Below are positions 26,262-35,525 of a stretch of 64,000 nucleotides of DNA, one piece after another. The notes beneath the pieces were generated by a model. That model made no database searches, was not told the DNA's origin, and was given only the letters and a program-made list of their open reading frames with translations. Made by a program: the position numbers and the translations under genes. The stretch is from Pseudoteredinibacter isoporae (GTDB taxonomy: Bacteria; Pseudomonadota; Gammaproteobacteria; Pseudomonadales; Cellvibrionaceae). The DNA lies in NCBI RefSeq assembly GCF_011602085.1, contig NZ_JAAONY010000002.1, forward strand, positions 868,001 to 932,000, in the 5' to 3' direction. Positions within the stretch are counted from its first letter, which is position 1; every line of letters begins with the position of its first letter.

Positions 26262-27911
26262 TCAGCTCGGCTCCACATAATTTTTAAACAGCTTCATGAC
26301 TTCACCGCCTTTACGCAAACCCAAAACGCGCATGGTACACATCACACCGCCCATCAGCGCACCACCTACACCTGCGGTCATGACATCTGAACCGGTCATA
26401 TACAGGTTTTTCACATCAGTCTGCGGATGCAAACAAGGCTGCTTAAAGCGATCGACCCAATGATCAACCCCGTAAATTTCACCGGCATTATTATGTTGAT
26501 AAAACTGGGTCGACAGCGGCGTACCTAACTCATAATAATCCAGTGCGTCACGCAATTGCGGTTTGCGCTCAAAGAGCTTTTCCAATAATTGCTGTGAAAG
26601 ATTTTCCTTCCGCGCTTCATAGTCCTCACCACGCTGACGCCAGTATGTTCCCTCCCAGGGCTGGTAATCTTCAAAATTGGCAATGGTGACGATTTCGACC
26701 GTGCTTTTCCCCGGAAAACGTTCTGACCATTGAGGATCTTTCGAACTTGGGAAAGACATATACAGCAATGGAAAATCACGGTGTTTTCCCTCGCGGAAAG
26801 CATCGATATTGCCTTCATGGTCACCATTGGGGTAAATCCAAAGGTTCGTGGTATCCAGCTCCAGTTCTTTCGCATCACCTTTGAATCCCGCGTAAAGGCA
26901 ATAGGAGGAACTCGAATGATTCAGGGCCTTATGATTTAAAGTCGCCGTAATATTATGCTGCTTACGACTTGCTTCGGGATACAACTTGCCGAGCGTTTTA
27001 TGAATGCCGATGTTGCTGATCACCACCTCGGCATGAATCTCATCACCCTTGGCCATTTTAACGCCGTAAGCTTTGTTGTCTTTTACCAACACCTCTTCAA
27101 CCTCGGCATAGGTAAACACTTCACCACCACTTTGCTGAATAGTTGGAATAATAGAGCGTGCCATTTCACTGGCACCACCCACCGGATAAGCGCCGCCGGC
27201 GAGATAGTGCTTGGCAATCAGCGCGTGCATCAGAAAAGCGGCATCTCGCGGAGGCTGGCCATAGTCACCCCACTGCCCGGTTAATACGCTGATCAATTCC
27301 TGATTCGTGGTCAGTCCTTCCAGAACTTCACGGGTGGATTGAAAAAACTCTTTTCTCACCAACCATGGACGAACATTATTGTAGATTGCCGTCATCCATT
27401 TCGGCATGGCCTGACCCGCAAAGAACTTGGGTGTCTGGCTGGACATCTCTCGAATCAAGGCGACATAACGTTCGATATTGGCGCGCTCTTCAGGAAACTG
27501 TTCGCTTAAGGAGTTAATAAAGTTCTCGCGCCCTGCCACAAAATCATATTCTTTATCGGCGATGATAATTCGGTCATATACCGGGTCCATAGCGGCCCAT
27601 TTCAAACGACTCTGGCTCAACACATCAAACATGCGCTTCATGGTTGAAGGTTTATGCACCTCACCTATGTAGTGAACACCAACATCCCATTCATAGCCTT
27701 CACGTTCGTACGCATGGGTGTAGCCCCCGGCTGTGTAGTGTTGTTCCAGCACACACACTTTCTTGCCCAACAAAGACAGCAAGGCCGCTGTGGTTAAGCC
27801 TCCAATGCCAGAACCTACCACGATGGCATCATAATGATCGGCCAGGCGCTTTTTACGATATCGAATACCCGTACGGACCTTTACCTTCTCGGATGCGACG
27901 TTCTCGGACAT
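26262..27911 (-). CDS. FAD-dependent oxidoreductase, retinol saturase/carotenoid isomerase-like
   Basis: 549 residues. A dinucleotide-binding motif, VGSGIGGLTTAALL, starts near residue 32 and is followed by VLEQHYTAGGYTHAYEREGYEWDVGVHYIG. That block is characteristic of the retinol saturase/CrtISO branch of the phytoene-desaturase superfamily. The C-terminus contains NLYMTGSDVMTAGVGGALMGG, the second FAD contact of the family. Such enzymes reduce, saturate or isomerise polyene or enoyl lipids; the substrate is unknown. A strong AGGAGG site lies eight bases before the ATG. The divergent PadR gene and the paired palindromes in the gap suggest it is PadR-regulated. Confidence 0.85.
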   Translation of the reverse strand: MSENVASEKVKVRTGIRYRKKRLADHYDAIVVGSGIGGLTTAALLSLLGKKVCVLEQHYTAGGYTHAYEREGYEWDVGVHYIGEVHKPSTMKRMFDVLSQSRLKWAAMDPVYDRIIIADKEYDFVAGRENFINSLSEQFPEERANIERYVALIREMSSQTPKFFAGQAMPKWMTAIYNNVRPWLVRKEFFQSTREVLEGLTTNQELISVLTGQWGDYGQPPRDAAFLMHALIAKHYLAGGAYPVGGASEMARSIIPTIQQSGGEVFTYAEVEEVLVKDNKAYGVKMAKGDEIHAEVVISNIGIHKTLGKLYPEASRKQHNITATLNHKALNHSSSSYCLYAGFKGDAKELELDTTNLWIYPNGDHEGNIDAFREGKHRDFPLLYMSFPSSKDPQWSERFPGKSTVEIVTIANFEDYQPWEGTYWRQRGEDYEARKENLSQQLLEKLFERKPQLRDALDYYELGTPLSTQFYQHNNAGEIYGVDHWVDRFKQPCLHPQTDVKNLYMTGSDVMTAGVGGALMGGVMCTMRVLGLRKGGEVMKLFKNYVEPS

Positions 27912-28023
27912 GGGGCAAGCCTCCTATCTGTTTTATTATCAGCGGCAAGAGATTGCGGCTAACCATTCAATGATGGTTATTGATGCCGCCTTTTAATCAG
28001 GATACACACTGCACGTCCAGCAT

Positions 28024-28041
28024 TATGCAATTTGTTGCATA
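28024..28041. promoter_or_regulatory. Candidate PadR operator 1
   Basis: An 18-base inverted repeat, TATGCAA-TTTG-TTGCATA. It recurs as a closely related palindrome 51 bases away, about five helical turns, in the space between the divergent oxidoreductase and PadR genes. PadR regulators typically bind A+T-rich inverted repeats of this size. Confidence 0.6.
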
Positions 28042-28074
28042 TCAAGTTCAGGCAGTATACGCCCACTCCGCCAT

Positions 28075-28092
28075 TATGCAAACTTTTGCATA
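28075..28092. promoter_or_regulatory. Candidate PadR operator 2
   Basis: An 18-base inverted repeat, TATGCAAA-CT-TTTGCATA, with perfect 8-base arms. It lies about 50 bases before the padR-type start codon and so could mediate autoregulation. It shares the TATGCAA/TTGCATA half-sites with the site at 28024. Confidence 0.6.
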
Positions 28093-28142
28093 GCTTCCGT
28101 CCAAGGTATACTCCTTACCCCACTTTGTAAGGCGATACGCCC

Positions 28143-28676
28143 ATGTCACTGAAGCACGCCATTCTCACTCTGCTGGAAACCGAAGAAAGCTCGGGTTACG
28201 ACCTGCTCAAGCAGTTTCAGTCACGTCTGGGGTATTTCTGGAATGCCAGCCATCAGCAAATTTATGCCCAGTTGAAAAGCATGCACAGCGAACAACTGAT
28301 CGACTTTCATGTGGAAGCTCAAGCCAACAAGCCGGATAAAAAGGTTTATACCCTGACCCAGGCAGGTCGGGACGCCCTCTCGGAATGGGTCCAGCAGCCC
28401 CTGAAACTGGGTAAAGTCAACGATGCTCTACTGGTCAAACTCTACGCTGGCCATCTGGCCGACAAAGATCAACTGCTGGAAGAAATGACAAACTACCGCG
28501 ACAATCACCAGCGTATGCTCAACACCTTTCTGGCCATCGAAGAGGAATACAAAAACAGTTCAGCAAAGGAAAAGAAGAACCTGGCCCTTCCCTATTTGAC
28601 ACTACGTCGCGGAATTATCGGGGAGCAAGCCTGTCTTGATTGGGCAGATGAAGTGATTGACTTCTTGCATTCGTAA
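28143..28676 (+). CDS. PadR-family transcriptional regulator
   Basis: 177 residues. The N-terminal PadR winged helix spans about residues 4-80, with MSLKHAILTLLETEESSGYDLLKQF and the wing motif KKVYTLTQAGRDALSEWV. The C-terminal helical part is of the Vir_act_alpha_C type and forms the dimer. PadR proteins repress genes for handling phenolic acids and other small hydrophobic compounds, and their effector often binds the dimer interface. It faces the retinol-saturase-like gene across two matching palindromes. The metallo-beta-lactamase-fold gene lies about 140 bases downstream. Confidence 0.92.
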   Translation: MSLKHAILTLLETEESSGYDLLKQFQSRLGYFWNASHQQIYAQLKSMHSEQLIDFHVEAQANKPDKKVYTLTQAGRDALSEWVQQPLKLGKVNDALLVKLYAGHLADKDQLLEEMTNYRDNHQRMLNTFLAIEEEYKNSSAKEKKNLALPYLTLRRGIIGEQACLDWADEVIDFLHS

Positions 28677-28817
28677 AATGATTCCTCAAAACAATCTGTC
28701 ACTTTCAACTCGTCTGGGTGCCTGACCCACTCTATTTTCGACAATTATTTCTGGGGTAAGATATTCAAACTTTCCTGAGCCTAATTACTGTCAGTTTTAT
28801 TGAGTAACACTTTCAAT

Positions 28818-29759
28818 ATGAAACGATTAATACGTCCCCTGCTGTACACTCTTGTTGTTTTGTTCGCGTTGTTATTCATAGGCGTTTATAAATACAGCCC
28901 GTACTTGCTGATGGAACTGCACGCCGCCAGTCATACTCCACCGCCGATTGATCCGGATATGACCGAAGAAGAATACTGGACAATTGAAAAACTCAGCGAG
29001 TCTGTTTATGCAATTGGTGAGTTATCCTGGTATCAAAAAAATTGGCATTACTTGATTATCGGTGAAGACAGCGCGGTTTTATTTGACGTGGGCACCGGTC
29101 GGTTTCCGATTCGCAGCACCGTAGAAAAGCTTACCGACAAACCCATCATTGCCCTTCCTTCCCATCTTCACTACGACCATGTCGGCAACCTGAAAGAATT
29201 TGAAGACGTTCGAATGATCGATATTCCTTCTGTTCGGAAACTCGCGAATGAAAATACTCTGCACCTGGATCGCTACAGCCATCTGGGCTTTATTGATCAG
29301 TTGAGCCGTGAGCCGATTAACATTCACAAATGGATAATGGATTTGGGTAAAATTGACTTGGGTGATCGGGAATTAAGCATTGTTTCCATTCCGGGTCACA
29401 CCGATGATTCCATCGCCCTGTACGACCCCAAGAATAATTATTTATTTACTGGCGATACGATTCACCGAGGCACCATCATTGCGCTTCTGCCCGGCTCCAG
29501 TCGTTCGGGATACATTCGCAGTATGAAAAGACTCACTATTCTCTATGGTGCCAGGCAACCCACTCTGCTCGGTGGCCACGCTGCCGCAGAGGATGGCAAG
29601 CGTGTTCCCGCAATGGATTGGGAAGTGGTCGGCCTGTTGCAATCAAAAATAAAAAGTGCCGAGCACGACAAAACGGAATATCAGGGCGACTTGCCCCGGG
29701 TGCTCAACATTTCAGAGGGCATTGAATTCCACACGGGCTTTGATTGGAGCAACCAATAA
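28818..29759 (+). CDS. Metallo-beta-lactamase-fold hydrolase with an N-terminal membrane anchor
   Basis: 313 residues from ATG 28818 (TTG 28800 is also possible; neither has a clear ribosome-binding site). A hydrophobic segment near residues 5-25 predicts export or anchoring. The metal-binding motif is HLHYDH, in PSHLHYDHVGN, followed by IPGHTDDSIAL and LFTGDTIHRG, the usual later ligand positions of the fold. The substrate cannot be read from sequence; lactonases, esterases and phosphodiesterases share this pattern. It is downstream of padR and may be co-expressed. It ends four bases before the convergent AraC gene. Confidence 0.85.
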   Translation: MKRLIRPLLYTLVVLFALLFIGVYKYSPYLLMELHAASHTPPPIDPDMTEEEYWTIEKLSESVYAIGELSWYQKNWHYLIIGEDSAVLFDVGTGRFPIRSTVEKLTDKPIIALPSHLHYDHVGNLKEFEDVRMIDIPSVRKLANENTLHLDRYSHLGFIDQLSREPINIHKWIMDLGKIDLGDRELSIVSIPGHTDDSIALYDPKNNYLFTGDTIHRGTIIALLPGSSRSGYIRSMKRLTILYGARQPTLLGGHAAAEDGKRVPAMDWEVVGLLQSKIKSAEHDKTEYQGDLPRVLNISEGIEFHTGFDWSNQ

Positions 29760-29763
29760 CATT

Positions 29764-30807
29764 TCACACTCCCTTGTTGGATTCCTCTGCCTGCTGCTTA
29801 AGCCAACGGGCAGGTGGCAACCCCGTCCAACGACGAAAAGCGCGATAAAAGGTACTCGATTCCGCAAAGCCGAGTGACTGAGCGATTTCAGCCAGTGGCT
29901 TGCGGGATTCCCGCACCGCTACCAAGGCCAATTCCCTGCGCACCTCATCCAACATTTCTTTAAAGGTAAAGCCCTGGGCGTCCAGACGTCGTGCCAGGGT
30001 GCGCTCACTGATTCCCAACATGCGCGCAGCTTCGGTACGCCGGGGCAAGGTTTCTCCAACCCGGGATTTAATCCACTGCCGAAGATCCAATACGATGGAA
30101 TCATTTTCCAATTCGGTCAGTCGGCTCGAACTGTATTGCTCGTGGATTTGAGCCAGAACCGGATCAGCCTGGGGCAAAGGCCGATCCAGAATGTCATTGC
30201 TGATCAACAGGCCACTGAAGGCTTGCTCGAATTCCACCGGACAATTAAAAACCCGTTGATAATCCCCATAGCTGCTGAGCTGAGACTGGCTGAACTGGAC
30301 ACGGATGGGGCAAATTTTTGAACCACTGATCCAGGTATTAAAACCCACTACCGCTGCGAGCACGGCCTCAATCTGATAGGGGCTGAAAGCCAATTGCCCC
30401 TGACAGGGATGGTAAACCACCCAGGTTTCCCGTTCGCCCGGCAGCATTTGAAAACGGCCACCATCCGAAATCAAACGCTGATATTTTTGAACCAGAGAGA
30501 AAGATTCCCTCAAAGTAGCCGAACTTTGCATGGCAATACCCAGCACATCGATATTGACCGGGCTGACCCCGGCACCGGTTTTCAAGCCAAAACCAGGATC
30601 CTTGGTGCAATGCTCAGCGGCATGCCAGAGGCGGGTAATGTAGTCGATAGGCCAGCGCTCCCAACTGAGGGCATCGAGCGGCAAGCCGGCGGTTTTGAGC
30701 AGCGTTTCTTCTTTCACCCCCAGGCGACACGCGGTTTGCACAACGGTGTTTACCCAGGCTATGGACGCAGTGGCTTCCAGAGTCAATTCAATGGCCTCCA
30801 AGGTCAA
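29764..30807 (-). CDS. AraC-family regulator with an arabinose-type N-terminal domain
   Basis: 347 residues. Residues ~10-205 form the effector domain typical of OruR/ArgR-like AraC proteins, starting SIAWVNTVVQTACRLGV. The C-terminal ~100 residues hold two helix-turn-helix motifs, RRTEAARMLGISERTLARRL and IAQSLGFAESSTFYRAFRRW. The only candidate start codon near the family N-terminus is TTG at 30807, without a strong ribosome-binding site, so the exact start is uncertain. It is divergent from the FAD dehydrogenase gene with 46 bases between, so it probably controls that operon. Confidence 0.9.
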   Translation of the reverse strand: MTLEAIELTLEATASIAWVNTVVQTACRLGVKEETLLKTAGLPLDALSWERWPIDYITRLWHAAEHCTKDPGFGLKTGAGVSPVNIDVLGIAMQSSATLRESFSLVQKYQRLISDGGRFQMLPGERETWVVYHPCQGQLAFSPYQIEAVLAAVVGFNTWISGSKICPIRVQFSQSQLSSYGDYQRVFNCPVEFEQAFSGLLISNDILDRPLPQADPVLAQIHEQYSSSRLTELENDSIVLDLRQWIKSRVGETLPRRTEAARMLGISERTLARRLDAQGFTFKEMLDEVRRELALVAVRESRKPLAEIAQSLGFAESSTFYRAFRRWTGLPPARWLKQQAEESNKGV

Positions 30808-30853
30808 TCAAGCTGACATTATAGCGTTATAAAGTCACTCGAAACACAACAAT

Positions 30854-32473
30854 ATGGAAAACACCATGTCACAAGCGGTTCGTTCAGATGTATTGGTTGC
30901 CGGTGGCGGGCTCGCCGGCATAGTGGCTGCGCTGGAGGCCCTGAGGGCAGGTAAAAGCGTCACCATTATTGACCGGGACAGCCCAGAGCGGTTTGGCGGT
31001 TTGGCGGTTTGGGCATTCGGAGGTATGGCGCTGGTCGACACGGCCCTGCAACGCCGCATGAACATACCCGATTCACCCGAGCTGGCCCTGCGAGACTGGC
31101 AACGCTTTGGCGAACTGGACCCCAATGACGAATGGCCGATGCGCTGGGCACGACACTATGTCGAGAACTCCAGCCACGAGGTTTACGATTGGTTAACCCA
31201 GGAAGGCATTAAATTTATGCCTTCGGTGAATTGGGTAGAACGCGGGCGCTTTGGCGAAGGCAACAGTGTTCCCCGCTACCATATTGTCTGGGGCACCTCA
31301 CGCGAGTTGGTGCGATGCATGATCACCGCAATGCAACACGCCGAAGGCAAATTACACGTTTATCACCGTCATCGCGTGATCGCATTGGATCAACAGGCTG
31401 GTAACATTAACGGCGCACTCGCCATTGACGAAAGTAATGGTCGGGAAGTTCGTTTTGAAGCCGACAATGTTGTGTTGGCGATGGGAGGCATTAACGGCAG
31501 CCACGAAGAATGCAAAGCCAATTGGCCCGCCGAACGCCCGCAACCTACAAGCATGTTGAACGGCGCCCATCCTTTTGCCGATGGAAAACTTCATCACTGG
31601 GCAGAAGATCATTTGGGGGCCCGCATTACTCACGCGGGTGAAATGTGGAATTACGCGGCCGGTTTCCCGCATCCTTTTCCGCATTTTCCGGGTCATGGAC
31701 TGTCAACCATTCCCTGTAAATCAGCGCTGTGGTTAAACCATCGTGGAGAACGAATCGGCCCGGAACCTCTGGTGACCGGCTTTGACACCAACTGGCTCTG
31801 CCAACAAATCACCGCCCAGGAAAAACCCTGGAGCTGGCAGCTGATGAACCGACGCATCGTCCTAAAAGAATTTGCGGTTTCCGGTGCAGAACACAACGGC
31901 CACATTTTAAATAAACAGTTTCCCCGGTTTCTCAAAGATGTATTGCTGGGTAACAGCAAGCTCTACAATCAAATGAAAAGCGAGAGCCGACATTTCCTGG
32001 TGGATGACACCCTGGAAGGTCTGGCCAATAAAATGAACGCCCTTACGTGCTCCCACGATATCGATCCGCAGCAACTGCAAGCCACCGCCGATGCCTTCGA
32101 TGCAAACTTCAGCAATGGCGACAAACTGAATAATGACCCTCAGATTCGAATGATTCGTCACGCCCGCCAATGGGGACCTGACAAACTGCGCACTTGCAAA
32201 CCTGCCCCCCTGCAAAAACCAGGCTCCGGTCCTTTTGTGGCGATTCACACCCAGTTGACCACGCGCAAAAGCCTCGGGGGTTTGCAGACCGATTTGCAAA
32301 GCCGGGTGCTGGATGCCAACGGTCAAGCCATTCCCGGCCTTTATTGTGTGGGCGAAGCCGCTGGCTTTGGTGGCGGTGGCAGCAATGGCAAACGCTCCCT
32401 CGAAGGCACCTTTTTGCCGGGCTGCATAATGACAGCAAAAGCGGCAGCGAGATCAATCAACAAGGGAAGCTGA
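30854..32473 (+). CDS. FAD-binding dehydrogenase (KstD/fumarate-reductase flavoprotein family)
   Basis: 539 residues. The N-terminal FAD site reads VAGGGLAGIVAALEAL, with E/D-type strand end TIIDRD and the conserved RFGGLAVWAFGGM. The C-terminus has GLYCVGEAAGFGGGGSNGKRSLEGTFL, which closes the FAD site. This is the branch often annotated as FAD-binding dehydrogenase, related to 3-ketosteroid 1-dehydrogenases and flavocytochrome c. The substrate is unknown; introduction or removal of a C=C bond next to a carbonyl is expected. ATG 30866 is an alternative start. The ThDP-dependent enzyme gene follows after 58 bases in the same operon. Confidence 0.87.
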   Translation: MENTMSQAVRSDVLVAGGGLAGIVAALEALRAGKSVTIIDRDSPERFGGLAVWAFGGMALVDTALQRRMNIPDSPELALRDWQRFGELDPNDEWPMRWARHYVENSSHEVYDWLTQEGIKFMPSVNWVERGRFGEGNSVPRYHIVWGTSRELVRCMITAMQHAEGKLHVYHRHRVIALDQQAGNINGALAIDESNGREVRFEADNVVLAMGGINGSHEECKANWPAERPQPTSMLNGAHPFADGKLHHWAEDHLGARITHAGEMWNYAAGFPHPFPHFPGHGLSTIPCKSALWLNHRGERIGPEPLVTGFDTNWLCQQITAQEKPWSWQLMNRRIVLKEFAVSGAEHNGHILNKQFPRFLKDVLLGNSKLYNQMKSESRHFLVDDTLEGLANKMNALTCSHDIDPQQLQATADAFDANFSNGDKLNNDPQIRMIRHARQWGPDKLRTCKPAPLQKPGSGPFVAIHTQLTTRKSLGGLQTDLQSRVLDANGQAIPGLYCVGEAAGFGGGGSNGKRSLEGTFLPGCIMTAKAAARSINKGS

Positions 32474-32531
32474 ACCGTCAGCGATCCGATAAAAGACAAC
32501 AAGACAAAATACAGCAATCAGGAGAGACACT

Positions 32532-34190
32532 ATGCCTAATGGCGCCCAAGCTCTGATGAAAACTCTGGTGGATGCTGGAATCGAGGTTTGTTTCAGCAAC
32601 CCCGGCACCAGCGAAATGCACTTTGTTGCGGCTCTCGACAATGAACCCAAAATGCGCGCAGTGCTTGCGCTCTTTGAGGGTGTCGCAACCGGAGCTGCGG
32701 ATGGTTACGCGCGCATGGCAGGCAAACCCGCCGCCACACTTTTGCATTTGGGTTGTGGCTTGGGTAACGGGCTCGCCAATTTGCACAATGCCCGCAAAGG
32801 CAAATCACCCATGATTAATATTGTTGGTGACCACGCCACCTACCATGTGAAGTACGACGCCCAATTGCAATCGGATATTGAAACCGTTGCTCGCAATGTC
32901 TCACCCAACTTTGTACGAACCTCACAACGAACCGAAGAGCTGTGTAAAGATGCCGCCGAAGCAATTACAGCAGCCAGAGGGTTACCCGGTCAGGTGGCAA
33001 CTTTAATTTTGCCCGCTGACGTTTCCTGGGGCGAAGGTGGCCAAGCTTGCACTGTGCCAGAACAAAAGCCAGCCCCCTGTGCTGACAGCAGCACCATTGA
33101 ATCCATTAGTGAGGCGATCAACAGCGATAAGAAAACCGCCCTTCTGCTCGGAGGCCAAGCACTGCGCGAAGCCGGTTTGTTAGCCGCTGGAAAAATTGCC
33201 GCTGCAAAAGGTGTCACGCTGTTTGCCGAAACCTTCCCGTCACGCATTGAACGCGGCGCAGGCCTGCCAGCGGTGGAACGTATTGCATACCTTGCTGAAA
33301 TGGCAAGCCTGCAGCTTTCCGAGTTTGATCATTTGATTTTAGTCGACGCTAAAGCTCCGGTTTCCTTCTTCGCCTACCCGGGTAAACAGAGCTATCTGGT
33401 ACCCGATAGCTGCACCGTGCATACCTTAAGCAGCGAAGAACAAGATGCCATCGCCAGCCTGACACAATTAGCCGAATCACTCGGCGCCGATAGCACTCAG
33501 GCAATTCTGCAAAGTCCTGGTCGCCCGGGGCGCCCCAAAGGAAAACTGAGTGCAGAAAAAGTTTGCCGCGCCGTGGGTGAGTTGATGCCCGAAAACAGTA
33601 TCATTGTCGATGAATCCATTACCTCGGGTTTAATGCTCAATGCCATGACCGCCGGCGCCCCAAGGCACGACATGATCACCCTGACCGGCGGCGCAATTGG
33701 CCAGGGTTTGCCCAGCGCCATCGGCGCCGCCATTGCCTGCCCTGATCGTCCCGTCCTCGCATTGATTGGTGATGGCACCGCCATGTACACCAATCAGGCT
33801 TTGTGGACCATGGCCAGGGAAAACCTGAATGTCACAGCGATTATTTTTAATAATGCCTCCTACTCTGTGTTGAATGTGGAATTGGAACGTGTCGGTGCTG
33901 AAGAAGCGGGAGAAAAAGCCAAGTCTCAACTCGACATCAGCCGCCCGGTTACCAACTTTGCCTTATTAGCACAAAGCATGGGTGTACACGGCACACGGGT
34001 GCAAACTTCGGAAGAATTATTGAAAGCTATGGAATATTCCCTCAGCCAACCTGGGCCGCATCTTATTGAAGCCGTCGTGCCAGAATCTCTGAATGGGGTG
34101 AAGCGAAAAATATTGCCGTATTTATTGAAATCAATGCCCAATCTGCCAGCACCACTCAGTAAGGCATTAAAAAACAAAATTGCACCGTGA
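32532..34190 (+). CDS. Thiamine-diphosphate enzyme of the acetolactate synthase family
   Basis: 552 residues with the three-domain layout of ThDP decarboxylases/synthases. The N-terminal PYR domain has FSNPGTSEMHF and the catalytic glutamate in ALFEGVATGAADGYARM. The C-terminal PP domain has the ThDP/Mg motif beginning at GDGTAMYTNQALWTMARE and ending in NN (FNNASYSVLN). The NPGTSEMHFV start marks a group often labelled acetolactate synthase large subunit. It usually lacks a regulatory small subunit, and none is present here, so a catabolic 2-oxo-acid decarboxylase or carboligase is as likely as acetolactate synthesis. It has a GGAGAG site seven bases before the ATG and follows the FAD dehydrogenase in an operon. 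Confidence 0.87.
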   Translation: MPNGAQALMKTLVDAGIEVCFSNPGTSEMHFVAALDNEPKMRAVLALFEGVATGAADGYARMAGKPAATLLHLGCGLGNGLANLHNARKGKSPMINIVGDHATYHVKYDAQLQSDIETVARNVSPNFVRTSQRTEELCKDAAEAITAARGLPGQVATLILPADVSWGEGGQACTVPEQKPAPCADSSTIESISEAINSDKKTALLLGGQALREAGLLAAGKIAAAKGVTLFAETFPSRIERGAGLPAVERIAYLAEMASLQLSEFDHLILVDAKAPVSFFAYPGKQSYLVPDSCTVHTLSSEEQDAIASLTQLAESLGADSTQAILQSPGRPGRPKGKLSAEKVCRAVGELMPENSIIVDESITSGLMLNAMTAGAPRHDMITLTGGAIGQGLPSAIGAAIACPDRPVLALIGDGTAMYTNQALWTMARENLNVTAIIFNNASYSVLNVELERVGAEEAGEKAKSQLDISRPVTNFALLAQSMGVHGTRVQTSEELLKAMEYSLSQPGPHLIEAVVPESLNGVKRKILPYLLKSMPNLPAPLSKALKNKIAP

Positions 34191-34658
34191 AATAATTTGC
34201 TCTCAAGGCCATCAATTGTTCACTGATTAAAAGAATCAAACACAGACACCAGAAGCTCATCAATCACTAATAATAGTGAAAACAGTTGCGGTTAATTAAA
34301 CACTCCGTAATGTTTTATTACAGAGTGTTTAATTGCAGTATCTTCAAATTTATTTCAATTTATCTACCGCATAGCGTTTAAAAATTTCATTACACCGCAA
34401 GCAGTCCCATTTAGCAAAAAAATTGTTCCTCTTAAGCAAGTGATAAACGGGCATCTTCAACTATTATTCATGGGTGGCTGCCGAGGCCTCTAAAAAATCC
34501 GACAACGATAAAAAACGGATGATAACAATCAACACAACTTACCTGCCTCGCAGTCACAAGTGACGCGTTATATTCTGGTTTTATGGTGGTTTGCTCAATC
34601 CACAAACTTATATCTACACACGATTCGAGCAAATAAAACAATCGATAAAAGGCAGCAT
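34191..34658. other. A+T-rich gap with a 17-bp inverted repeat (34294-34334)
   Basis: A 468-base stretch without a convincing gene, noticeably richer in A+T than its surroundings. It holds an inverted repeat with 17-base arms, AATTAAACACTCCGTAA (34294-34310) and its complement (34318-34334), one mismatch, around a seven-base loop. There is no T-run as in a standard terminator. It lies about 100 bases after the ThDP-enzyme stop and could be a weak terminator, a mobile-element remnant or a regulator site. Confidence 0.5.
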
Positions 34659-35423
34659 ATGAAGATTTTTATTCATGGAAACCCCGAGACCGCTGTTATT
34701 TGGGACAATTTAATTCAGGAACTCAACAAGCAAGGCATTCACGACACGATTACTCTCAGCCCTCCCGGATTCGGTGCCGAACTCCCTATTGGATTTCGAG
34801 CGACTCGCCTAGCCTATATTGATTGGTTAATGAAAAAGCTGGAACCTTTCGGTGGCGATGCTCATTTGATTGGGCACGACTGGGGAGCCCTGCACGTATA
34901 CGGCATGCTGGACCAACGCCCCGACCTGATAAAAACCTGGTCGACAGATTGCGCGGGAATTTTACATCCCAGATACACCTGGCACGCACAAGCGCTTGCT
35001 TGGCAAACGGAAGGATTAGGCGAAGAATTAGTTTTTACCAGCGTCCAATTGTCCAACGATGAACAAGCCGATGTTTTACAGGCCGGAGGGATGCCACCAT
35101 TGGAAGCCCACAAAATTGCGCCGTATGTCAATCACGATATGGGGGAATGCATATTGAATTTGTATCGCTCCGGCGCACAACCCAATATGCAACTGCTGGG
35201 TCAAAGATTGACACGCGCGGACCTGCCGCCGGGTTTGGTCTTTGTTCCGGAAAACGATCCCTATGCGGGCACACCGGATATGTGTTACGAAATGGCCGAG
35301 TTACTGGGCGTACATTATTGCATTGGCCTGCCATCACAGGGGCATTGGTGGATGTGCGACAATGTTGAGAAAACAGCGGCGGCGCTTATTAAACATTGGG
35401 AAAAAGGTGAATCGCCGGCGTAA
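34659..35423 (+). CDS. Alpha/beta hydrolase (haloalkane dehalogenase/epoxide hydrolase-like)
   Basis: 254 residues from ATG 34659, which has AAAGG about seven bases upstream; a longer frame from 34560 has no such site. The nucleophile elbow reads GHDWG, in LIGHDWGALHVYG, so the nucleophile is aspartate as in epoxide hydrolases and haloalkane dehalogenases rather than serine. The oxyanion region is HGNPETAVIWD, and the catalytic His is in SQGHWWMCD. Cytoplasmic, no signal peptide. The substrate is unknown. It is alone between an A+T-rich gap and the zinc block. Confidence 0.83.
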   Translation: MKIFIHGNPETAVIWDNLIQELNKQGIHDTITLSPPGFGAELPIGFRATRLAYIDWLMKKLEPFGGDAHLIGHDWGALHVYGMLDQRPDLIKTWSTDCAGILHPRYTWHAQALAWQTEGLGEELVFTSVQLSNDEQADVLQAGGMPPLEAHKIAPYVNHDMGECILNLYRSGAQPNMQLLGQRLTRADLPPGLVFVPENDPYAGTPDMCYEMAELLGVHYCIGLPSQGHWWMCDNVEKTAAALIKHWEKGESPA

Positions 35424-35471
35424 ACCCATCATCTTTCCATTAGCACGGACAAGCACAAGAAACAGCGACAT

Positions 35472-35504
35472 CATTTCTACCACCTGATCAAGGTGGCAGA
35501 AATG
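35472..35504. terminator. Inverted repeat between convergent genes, possible two-way terminator
   Basis: CATTTCTACCACCT pairs with AGGTGGCAGAAATG over 13 of 14 positions around a five-base loop. It lies between the convergent alpha/beta hydrolase and dihydroorotase genes. There is no T-run on either side, so termination is plausible from position but not proven. Confidence 0.45.
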
Positions 35505-35525
35505 ATTACAACAGAATTCGAATTC

